DNA of 10,813 nucleotides from Candidatus Sericytochromatia bacterium (GTDB lineage Bacteria > Cyanobacteriota > Sericytochromatia > JACMPN01): assembly GCA_014377495.1 (NCBI GenBank), contig JACMPN010000532.1:1-10813 (forward strand). Direction: 5' to 3'. Each line of letters opens with the position of its first letter. Position 1 is the first letter of the stretch. Shown here piece after piece: positions 1 to 5,830 of this stretch. The position numbers were made by a program, and so were the translations under genes. The notes beneath the pieces are model-generated. The model had not been told where the DNA came from. It worked only from the letters and a program-made list of their open reading frames with translations, and did not search any database.

Positions 1-9
1 ACAACGCCG

Positions 10-41
10 AAAAAGGCCGCCCCACTGGGGCGGCCTTTTTT
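10..41. terminator. Bidirectional intrinsic terminator
   Basis: A perfect 9-bp GC stem (15-23 pairing with 27-35) closes a three-base loop. It is flanked by an A run at 10-14 and a T run at 36-41, so a U-tract follows the hairpin whichever strand is read. On the minus strand it lies about 90 nt downstream of the histidine kinase stop codon and would end that transcript. On the plus strand it would end a gene lying left of the window. The 42-128 stretch between it and the kinase stop shows nothing else. Confidence 0.9.
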
Positions 42-128
42 GATGTTGGAGAATGGTCGTTTTGTCTGGCGATTCGGATCCAGGGCGGTTGATCAGTGCA
101 CGCAGTATCAGCCTGCCATGGACTTGTT

Positions 129-2567
129 TTATGGTGTGTCGGTGAGCGGCAGGGGGATCGTGAACGTGAACGCCGCCCCCTGATCCAAGTCACTTTCCAG
201 CCAGATGCGGCCGCCGTGCAGCTCGACGAGGCGTTTGACGATCGCCAGCCCGAGTCCGGTGCCGCCGTACTTGCGGGTCGCCGACTGATCGACCTGGTAA
301 AAACTTTCAAAGAGCTTGGCCTGGTTCTGGGGTGCGATGCCGATGCCGTTGTCGCTGACCCGGATCGCCAGTTCATCCGGACTGAGGCGGGTGGCCCGGA
401 CGGCGATGACACCTGTGTGTTCCGGGCTGAACTTGATTGCATTGCTCAACAGGTTGACGAGGATCTGGCGGAATTTGTCAGGATCGATATACACAGGTGG
501 CAGATCAGGGTCGATGTCTGTGGTCAGAACCATTTGTTTGGCATCGACCAGGGGGCGGATCTGCTCACCGATCTCGAAGATCGCCTCGCTGAGATCGAAG
601 AGTTGCAGATAGACCGGCATCTGGCCCGCTTCAAGCTTCGAAAAATCGAGCAGGTCGTCGATCAGCCGGATAAGCCGTTCGCCTTGAGCGAGAATCTTGG
701 TCAGATACTCCGTCTGGTCATCCGAGATGGGACCGGCGATGCCGTCCTCGAGCAGGGTGACGAAGCCGATCATGGCCGAGACAGGGGTGCGCAGTTCGTG
801 ACTGACCGTGGCGACGAAATCACTCTTCAGCTGATCGAGCTCCCGCTCACGGGTCACGTCGTGAAAGACCAGGACCTGACCTTCGGCTTCGTGCAGGGCG
901 TTGATCACTGGGGCCGTGAGGATTTTGAAGGTGGCTTTGCCCGCCACTACCGGCAGGGTCCGCTCCCAGACGAGGCTGGTCTCGGGTTGCTGGGTCAGCT
1001 CTTCAAGACAGGCGGCGAGTGCATCCCGGCCCTCGGGTGGCAGGCCCATGGCGGCGACGAGGTCATGCATCGGCAGGGGCATCGTCACGCCGGACAGAGC
1101 CGTGATCTGACCAAAGGCCGGATTGCAGACCCGCACGACGCGTTTGGGATCGAGCACGACCAAGGCATCCGGGATGCTGTGGATGATGGCCTGCAATTGC
1201 TGGGTCAGCAGCTCGAGGTCACGCTGCCGGGCCTGCAGATCGGCGTTGGCCAATCGCAGCTCCAACGTCCGCTCGATGACCCGCTCCTCCATGTCCTGAT
1301 ACAGGAGGGCGTTATCCATGGCGATGGCTGCCTGGTTGGCGATCGTCTGGGCGAGCTGCCGTTCCCGCTGGGTCAGGGCCCGCCCGGGACTCTCGATCGG
1401 TTCGCCGAGGCAGATCAGGCCGATCAGCTCCTGGCGCATCTTCAACGGCAGGACCAGTCCCCCGTGCATGCCGAGGGCCGGGGCGCTGTCCACCCCAATC
1501 GTCACCGGTTCCAGGGTGGCGATCGCTTCTTGGAAAGCCGGGACGCCGGCGACCTCGATGTAATGGCCGTTGGTCAGATTCGTGCCAGTCGTCGCTTCGA
1601 GGCGGGCCCGACCGTGTTTGCCGAGGCTCAGCAGACTGCAGCTCGTCAGGGCCAGGGACGCCGCCATGCGCTGGACGATCAGCTGGACGGCCTGATGGTA
1701 ATCGAGGGTGGCGCTAAAGGAGCGGGCTACGTCGTAGAGGTGTTTGAAGCCGAGGGCGCTCTGACGCATGGCTTCATAGCCGGCAGCGTTGTCCAGGGCC
1801 GACTCGATCTGGGTGGCGATGTCACGGACGAGGGCCGCATCCCCGGTGGGTCCGCCGGCGAGCAGGAGCACCCCGTAGTGGGTCTCCCCGCGATACAGGG
1901 GAACCGTTACGGCATATCGGCCGTTTAAGGCTTGACGGAGGGTCGGGATCCGGGCGAGCCACTGATCGATATCCGTGCCGGCCGGGGCCAGCACATCCGG
2001 CAGCCAGTCGGGATCCGCATGACCGCGCCGGGCCAGACAGCCTTGCCAGGGACCGTCCTCACCGGTATCGGTGAGGAGGGCGGCGACGTCGAAATGACCG
2101 GCATCGATGAGCTGGCGGCTAAATGCGTGGAGCAGGTCCTCGCGACGCAGACTGCGGGTCGCCGTCTGACTGAGGGCATAGAGGAGGGGCAGGTTGCCCA
2201 GGGTGGTCGGTCGCGCTGCCCGCCAGGCCAGGGTCACCGCCAAAGCGATGGCCGTCCGGTCGATCTGTGCCGGCAGCCGCCCATGTGTCGAGAGTCCGTC
2301 CGCCCCGTCATCGAGCGGCACCTGCCAGTCATCTGCCGAACTCGGGAGATCCTGACGCTGGTGGCGGAGGGGACCCTCATGCCAGGTCCACCCCGACCCA
2401 TCCGGCAGACGCACGGCGCCCGTCGACATGCCTGAGGCCTGCAGCCAACGTGCCAGCGCCTCGCCGACGGCGTCACGGGTGATGGCGTCGAGCAGGTTCC
2501 GGAGCAGTCCGGTAACGGTGCTGGGGGCCCAGGGGTCCGGGGCGGAGAGGTGAGTCTTGTGTGGCAT
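129..2567 (-). CDS. Soluble GAF-GAF-PAS sensor histidine kinase
   Basis: This is an 812-residue histidine kinase that would autophosphorylate on His590 and pass the phosphate to a response regulator not encoded nearby. Visible order: a possible degenerate GAF remnant (about 30-120), GAF-like domains at about 140-262 and 285-420, a charged coiled coil (420-460), PAS (460-575), then HisKA with the H-box SHELRTP at 589-595. The HATPase_c domain has the N-box NLLSNAIKFS (705-714), G1 DNGIGI (739-744), the F-box (752-760) and G2 GGTGLGLAI (768-776). All catalytic boxes are intact. I see no signal peptide or membrane helix, so it should be cytosolic and sense an intracellular ligand or redox state. 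The ATG is preceded in frame by a stop at 2580-2582, so it cannot start earlier; the ribosome site before it is poor. Ligand unknown. Confidence 0.95.
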   Translation of the reverse strand: MPHKTHLSAPDPWAPSTVTGLLRNLLDAITRDAVGEALARWLQASGMSTGAVRLPDGSGWTWHEGPLRHQRQDLPSSADDWQVPLDDGADGLSTHGRLPAQIDRTAIALAVTLAWRAARPTTLGNLPLLYALSQTATRSLRREDLLHAFSRQLIDAGHFDVAALLTDTGEDGPWQGCLARRGHADPDWLPDVLAPAGTDIDQWLARIPTLRQALNGRYAVTVPLYRGETHYGVLLLAGGPTGDAALVRDIATQIESALDNAAGYEAMRQSALGFKHLYDVARSFSATLDYHQAVQLIVQRMAASLALTSCSLLSLGKHGRARLEATTGTNLTNGHYIEVAGVPAFQEAIATLEPVTIGVDSAPALGMHGGLVLPLKMRQELIGLICLGEPIESPGRALTQRERQLAQTIANQAAIAMDNALLYQDMEERVIERTLELRLANADLQARQRDLELLTQQLQAIIHSIPDALVVLDPKRVVRVCNPAFGQITALSGVTMPLPMHDLVAAMGLPPEGRDALAACLEELTQQPETSLVWERTLPVVAGKATFKILTAPVINALHEAEGQVLVFHDVTRERELDQLKSDFVATVSHELRTPVSAMIGFVTLLEDGIAGPISDDQTEYLTKILAQGERLIRLIDDLLDFSKLEAGQMPVYLQLFDLSEAIFEIGEQIRPLVDAKQMVLTTDIDPDLPPVYIDPDKFRQILVNLLSNAIKFSPEHTGVIAVRATRLSPDELAIRVSDNGIGIAPQNQAKLFESFYQVDQSATRKYGGTGLGLAIVKRLVELHGGRIWLESDLDQGAAFTFTIPLPLTDTP

Positions 2568-2624
2568 AGGGCTGTCATTTTACCCCGTCCCTGTGGGTCC
2601 GCGGGCCTGCCGGCGAAATCCTTT

Positions 2625-2647
2625 GTCGTAGATCTTTACGACTCGTA
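2625..2647. promoter_or_regulatory. Overlapping inverted repeats in the divergent spacer
   Basis: GTCGTA (2625-2630) and TACGAC (2637-2642) form a perfect 6-bp inverted repeat with a 6-bp spacer. The right arm is shared with a second palindrome, TACGA-C-TCGTA (2637-2647). The site lies between the divergent starts of the histidine kinase and the zinc-ribbon gene, where a shared operator would be expected. Both arms are short, so chance is possible, and no convincing -35/-10 pair is seen beside it. Confidence 0.3.
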
Positions 2648-2659
2648 GGGCCAAACCCC

Positions 2660-2692
2660 TCGATATGAATCCCCGTTCTGTGGGTATATCGA
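2660..2692 (+). promoter_or_regulatory. Possible leader hairpin or operator before the zinc-ribbon gene
   Basis: TCGATAT (2660-2666) and ATATCGA (2686-2692) are perfect 7-bp inverted arms. Inside them a CCC/GGG pair (2672-2674 with 2682-2684) can extend the stem across a small asymmetric internal loop. It lies 50 bp upstream of the zinc-ribbon start, so it could fold in the 5' leader or act as a DNA operator. No known riboswitch is recognised. Confidence 0.3.
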
Positions 2693-2741
2693 CAGGTAGG
2701 AGTGGGAGCCACGTTCGGACCCAGGGGGAAAGGAAAGCCCA

Positions 2742-3128
2742 ATGAACAATTTTAAGTTGATCCAGGAGCACTTTAGTCAGTTGCATTGTGCTTACTGCGA
2801 TTGCTTCTTTGCCACCGACGGTGTGGAACTCCTGCGCGAAGAAGACGACTATTGGGTGGTGCGGGTCAGCTGTTCGGCCTGCCAGCAGCCCGCCGGTGTG
2901 GCGATCGTCGGCATCGAATACGAAGAGTCCGCCGCCGCCCGTGCCGAGGGCCCGCCGGCACCGCCCGTCAAGCCGCTGACCGATTTGACCGTCAAGGACC
3001 GCAAGCGCCTCTCGAAGTTTGCGACGATCACCGACGATGATGTGCTCGACGCTCACAGCTTCATTCAGGAGTTGGGTGCGGACTGGACCCGGCATCTGCC
3101 GAAACGGTTCCAGAAAAAGGCCGAGTAA
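2742..3128 (+). CDS. Small zinc-ribbon protein of unknown function
   Basis: This is a 128-residue protein with an N-terminal zinc-ribbon pattern: C16-x2-C19 (plus C21) and, 24 residues on, C44-x2-C47. A flexible Ala/Pro-rich linker (63-78) follows. The C-terminal segment has the pattern ITDDDVLDAHSFIQELGADW (96-115), which I recall from small uncharacterised proteins of Gram-positive-like bacteria; there this module is an acidic helix. No catalytic motif is visible. A good ribosome site, AAAGGA at 2729-2734, lies 7 nt before the ATG. The gene stands alone, with a terminator just after it, and is divergent from the histidine kinase. A role in nucleic-acid or protein binding would only be inferred from the ribbon. 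Confidence 0.85.
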   Translation: MNNFKLIQEHFSQLHCAYCDCFFATDGVELLREEDDYWVVRVSCSACQQPAGVAIVGIEYEESAAARAEGPPAPPVKPLTDLTVKDRKRLSKFATITDDDVLDAHSFIQELGADWTRHLPKRFQKKAE

Positions 3129-3156
3129 GAACGGCCAGTGCACCTCGGTGCTCACG

Positions 3157-3183
3157 GCGGCCAAGGAATTGGCCGCTTCTTTC
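3157..3183 (+). terminator. Intrinsic terminator of the zinc-ribbon gene
   Basis: A perfect 8-bp stem (3157-3164 with 3169-3176) with a GGAA tetraloop is followed by a T-rich tail at 3177-3183. It starts 29 nt after the stop codon at 3126-3128. Confidence 0.8.
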
Positions 3184-3274
3184 ATTCACGAGGGCCGGCG
3201 CGGGGCGGTGGCCAGACACGTTCAAACGTGAGATGCGATGGGTCTCGGAGCCCGCGCCCGTCGATGGGCCTCAA

Positions 3275-3295
3275 GCTCCAGGCTCCAGGCTCCAT
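3275..3295 (+). repeat. Three tandem 7-bp repeats in an intergenic region
   Basis: GCTCCAG, GCTCCAG and GCTCCAT follow one another exactly, just before an AT-rich patch that begins the leader of the low-complexity protein gene. The repeat is short and may be replication slippage or a protein-binding site. The remainder of the 3184-3274 gap shows no gene or motif. Confidence 0.5.
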
Positions 3296-3379
3296 TAACG
3301 TTAACTTAGACAAATCTTCAAGGGGCTTTGTCCTGGAACCGGCAAGTATCCGTACAGATGCCCCGATACACACTGTGTA
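3295..3379 (+). promoter_or_regulatory. Palindrome-rich leader of the low-complexity protein gene
   Basis: Three perfect inverted repeats lie in 85 bp: TTAACGTTAA (3295-3304, no spacer), GACAAA/TTTGTC (3309-3314 with 3327-3332) and TACACA-C-TGTGTA (3367-3379). The last ends 8 nt before the ribosome site, so in RNA it could control access to it. GGGGC (3322-3326) could also pair with GCCCC (3360-3364) as an alternative fold. The patch around 3295-3320 is AT-rich against a GC-rich background, as promoters here would be, but no convincing -35/-10 pair stands out. Confidence 0.4.
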
Positions 3380-3400
3380 AGAGAACCGAGGAGAATGGCG

Positions 3401-4876
3401 ATGTCTAACGCTTCGATGACACCTGCAGCAGGGACCAACCCTGGCGCAGGCTATGATGCCCAGATTGACTATCGCAGCCTCGAGCAGATCCAACAGGGCA
3501 CGCCCGGCGGCCAGACTGCCACCCAGAGCTATTCCACCGATGGCGTCGACCTCCGGTCCGCCGACGAGATCAGCCGCGGCGGCATGCCCGCCACGATGCC
3601 GACCCAGGCCAAGGACAAGGGGCCCGGCTTCGTCAGCGACGTGGGGACCGGCTTCGTCCGGGCCGCCAAGAACACCTTCCGCGGCGTCGTCCTGCTCGGC
3701 AAGGGCGTCGTCGGCGTCGTCGCCAATCCCGGCGAGACCCGCAACAAGATCGCCACCTGGGGCACCTACGCCGCCCAGCATCCGGGTCAGGCCGTGGGCC
3801 GCACGCTCTCGCTCCCCTTCCGCATGGCCGGTGCAGCCGTCCAGCCTTACACGGATGCCATCAAGACGGGTCGTCCCGGTCTGGCTGTCGGCCAATTGGG
3901 CTTCGACGTCGGTTTGGCCTACGCCACCACCAAGGCCGTCGACGTGCTCAAGAACGGCAACAAGCCCCAAGCGTCTCCTGGCTACGACTACGATTACGAT
4001 TACGACAACGCCGGGACGATGAGTGGCAACAAGCCCGGCCGGGGCGGCTTGAGCGGTGGCCGGGGCGCTGGTGCCGGCAGCCAGATCAACCAGAAGGCCA
4101 CCGTCGGCAACGTCAAGGTCGGCAACATCAACATCAAGGGCAACAACAACGTCATCAACATCGGCAGCAACTCGGGCACCAGCAACGGTGGCACGTCGGC
4201 CGTCCGCCACACCGCCCGGGAAGCCTTCGACTCGGGCTTCGACGACATGGCCGGCACGATGAGCCGCAGGACCCCGCGGGTCCAGAACCTCGCCAAGACC
4301 CAGAGCATGTACGGCCAGTATGGCCAGTACGGCCAGTACAGTGATGACCTGGCCTACGGTGCCGTCAAGGAGCCCGGGTTTTTCAAGCGCCTGTTCGGTT
4401 CGAGCAGCGGTTCGACCGGCTCATCCTGGCAGGGGACCCGCAACCTCGCGTCGCCGAAGTCGACCTTCCAGCAAATCTCCCAGGGGATCGACAACGGTGT
4501 CGGCCAAGTCGGCGGCGTGACCAACGGCATCGGCAATGCCTTCAACAACACGGCCAGCTGGCTCGACCGGGGCCTCGCCAACCTGACCCGGTTGGACGGA
4601 CCCAATCTCCTGCAGGCCGCCAAGAATGTCGGCAATGCCGTGATCAAGGTGCCCCGCTTCATCCTGGACAACCCCGGCACCAGCCTGAAGTACGCCGTGG
4701 CCGGCTCGGCCACCGCCGTCTATGCCACCGGCACCGCCGTGATCAATGGGGCCCGCTTCGTGGTCACCAACCCCATGCAGGCAGCGGTCCTGGTCGCTGC
4801 CACCGGCCGGACGCTCGGTGCCCTGCCGGTGCGCAACGAGCAACGGTCCAGCGCCACCTTCGATCCGGATCTCTAA
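3401..4876 (+). CDS. Gly/Ala/Asn-rich low-complexity protein, function unknown
   Basis: I do not recognise a family for this 491-residue protein. Visible parts: a polar N-terminus (1-75); a region with small-residue helices and 'PG' turns (76-185; NPG 109-111, HPGQAV 127-132, RPGLAV 158-163); a YDYDYDYD run (195-202); a Gly-rich hinge; and an Asn-rich alternating-hydrophobic stretch (about 229-262) including GNNNVINIG (247-255). A GQY triple repeat (305-313), a Gly/Ser/Asn-rich zone and a small-residue hydrophobic C-terminus with NPG (424-426) and NPM (457-459) follow. There is no signal peptide and no cysteine. GAGGAG (3388-3393) is 7 nt before the ATG at 3401 but only 1 nt from the in-frame ATG at 3395, so 3401 is chosen. 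Codons end almost wholly in C or G, suggesting high expression. It could be a structural or assembly-forming protein, or resemble the spacer region of a polymorphic toxin; neither is shown. Confidence 0.85.
   Translation: MSNASMTPAAGTNPGAGYDAQIDYRSLEQIQQGTPGGQTATQSYSTDGVDLRSADEISRGGMPATMPTQAKDKGPGFVSDVGTGFVRAAKNTFRGVVLLGKGVVGVVANPGETRNKIATWGTYAAQHPGQAVGRTLSLPFRMAGAAVQPYTDAIKTGRPGLAVGQLGFDVGLAYATTKAVDVLKNGNKPQASPGYDYDYDYDNAGTMSGNKPGRGGLSGGRGAGAGSQINQKATVGNVKVGNINIKGNNNVINIGSNSGTSNGGTSAVRHTAREAFDSGFDDMAGTMSRRTPRVQNLAKTQSMYGQYGQYGQYSDDLAYGAVKEPGFFKRLFGSSSGSTGSSWQGTRNLASPKSTFQQISQGIDNGVGQVGGVTNGIGNAFNNTASWLDRGLANLTRLDGPNLLQAAKNVGNAVIKVPRFILDNPGTSLKYAVAGSATAVYATGTAVINGARFVVTNPMQAAVLVAATGRTLGALPVRNEQRSSATFDPDL
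3983..4006 (+). repeat. Tandem TAY-GAY repeat encoding (YD)4
   Basis: Four 6-bp units of the form TAC-GAC/GAT run in frame inside the low-complexity protein gene, giving alternating Tyr-Asp. The mix of GAC and GAT at the third position argues against very recent slippage. A gain or loss of units would keep the reading frame. Confidence 0.75.
4310..4336 (+). repeat. Three 9-bp repeats encoding YGQ units
   Basis: TACGGCCAG, TATGGCCAG and TACGGCCAG run in tandem and in frame, followed by a partial fourth unit (TAC at 4337-4339). They encode the repeated Gly-Gln-Tyr of the low-complexity protein. The units are nearly identical, so slippage in multiples of three codons is plausible. Confidence 0.8.
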
Positions 4877-4906
4877 ACCGCCGAACCCGGTACACCCGTT
4901 TGCCAG

Positions 4907-4934
4907 AGAGGCGCCAACAGCCGTTGGCGCCTCT
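4907..4934 (+). terminator. Strong hairpin after the low-complexity protein gene, no U-tract
   Basis: A perfect 12-bp stem (4907-4918 with 4923-4934) closes an AGCC loop 30 nt after the stop codon. No T run follows on either strand, so it is not a textbook intrinsic terminator. It may end transcription weakly, protect the mRNA 3' end, or halt convergent transcription. The remaining bases to 5054 show no gene or clear promoter. Confidence 0.5.
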
Positions 4935-5054
4935 GGTCGTTGGGCGCCCGTGCAGGGGCTGGCCGGATCCGGTCCGATGGGTGATGATGGAGTGATCGCC
5001 TTCGGTCACCGTGATCCTGGGCGGCATGCCCGACTGTTGCTGCACTGAACCACT

Positions 5055-5828
5055 ATGGTCTCCGAAATTCTTCCCGACTATTACGCCGTCCTGCAGGTAC
5101 CGCCCGATGCGGATCTGGCGGACCTGAAAAAGGCGTATCACCGTCTGATGTTTGAGCAGGGCGCCCATCCGGACCGTGGCGGTGACCACCTGCGGGCGAC
5201 GCAGATCAACGAGGCCTGGTCGGTGCTGCGCGACGTGGAGTTGCGCCAAGCCTACGACGTCCTCCGACAGCCCCCGCCGGTGGACGATGCCGTGGAGAGT
5301 CGCATTGATGTCCGCCCCTCCGGCCTGGATGATGTCCAATGGGCACAACTGCAGCGCCTCGGCGAATTGCGGCTCTACATGTACCAACGGTCGGGTGACC
5401 GCTCCTGCGTTTGCCAGCGTTGCGGTCACCCGTGGGTCACCCGCAGTTTCAACGGCATGCCGAACCGCTGCCCGGCCTGTCGGCGCACGGATTGGGCCTG
5501 GCAACGCTATGCCTGCTGTTTTGTCTGCCACCATGGTTTCGCCGTGGCTGATCTGGACCGGCCGATCAACGACGTGCGTGGCAGCTGTCCCGCCTGCAAA
5601 GCGGGAGACTGGTCCCTACGGCCGGTGATCATGCGGTGCCGGGCCTGCGATCAGCCGAACCGGGTCCGTCGGTGCCTGCTGGAAAAGGCTTATTGCGGCC
5701 GTTGTCGGTACGCCATGGGCGGGCGCCATGGCCTCGACGTCTCGGTCCGCCGCTGGTGGCGGTTCTGGCAGCAACAGGGGAGCGCCTTGCTGGATCGCCT
5801 GATCATCCGCCCCTTTGGCTCGTTGTAG
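5055..5828 (+). CDS. J-domain protein with three zinc ribbons
   Basis: This is a 257-residue type III (non-canonical) J-domain protein. Residues 8-72 form the J domain, with the Hsp70-stimulating HPD tripeptide at 38-40 and the helix IV region ending near YDVLRQ (67-72). It should recruit DnaK/Hsp70 to a particular client. It lacks the Gly/Phe linker and the CxxCxGxG repeats of true DnaJ. Instead, residues 118-217 hold three successive CxxC...CxxC sets (C120/123+C139/142; C155/158+C178/181; C195/198+C214/217), each likely to bind one zinc. Cys118, Cys154 and Cys207 are extra. A basic, Trp-rich tail (231-257) follows. An in-frame stop at 5046-5048 means it cannot start earlier; no good ribosome site precedes the ATG, so it may be leaderless. 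The client is unknown. Confidence 0.9.
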   Translation: MVSEILPDYYAVLQVPPDADLADLKKAYHRLMFEQGAHPDRGGDHLRATQINEAWSVLRDVELRQAYDVLRQPPPVDDAVESRIDVRPSGLDDVQWAQLQRLGELRLYMYQRSGDRSCVCQRCGHPWVTRSFNGMPNRCPACRRTDWAWQRYACCFVCHHGFAVADLDRPINDVRGSCPACKAGDWSLRPVIMRCRACDQPNRVRRCLLEKAYCGRCRYAMGGRHGLDVSVRRWWRFWQQQGSALLDRLIIRPFGSL

Positions 5829-5830
5829 GG

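Noticed and set aside
96..1928. 610-codon open frame on the plus strand
   Set aside because: It lies opposite the histidine kinase, whose domains are all recognisable. Its translation has no family motifs and is the usual antisense open frame of GC-rich DNA.
2580..3185. 201-codon open frame on the minus strand
   Set aside because: It covers the zinc-ribbon gene, its terminator and the divergent spacer. The plus-strand gene has a good ribosome site and cysteine pattern; this one has neither.
3182..4210. 342-codon open frame on the minus strand
   Set aside because: Opposite the low-complexity gene; its Val/Asp/Ala-rich translation mirrors the C-ending codons of the plus strand. It also crosses the palindromic leader.
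3275..4339. Tandem repeats considered as a CRISPR array
   Set aside because: Units of 6-9 bp without spacers are far too short. Most are in-frame coding repeats, and no cas gene is present.
3401..4876. Polymorphic toxin call for the low-complexity protein
   Set aside because: No signal, WXG/LXG or RHS module, toxin domain or following immunity gene can be seen. Kept only as a possible resemblance.
4764..5534. 256-codon open frame on the minus strand
   Set aside because: It runs opposite the end of the low-complexity gene, the hairpin and the J domain, which is certain on the plus strand.
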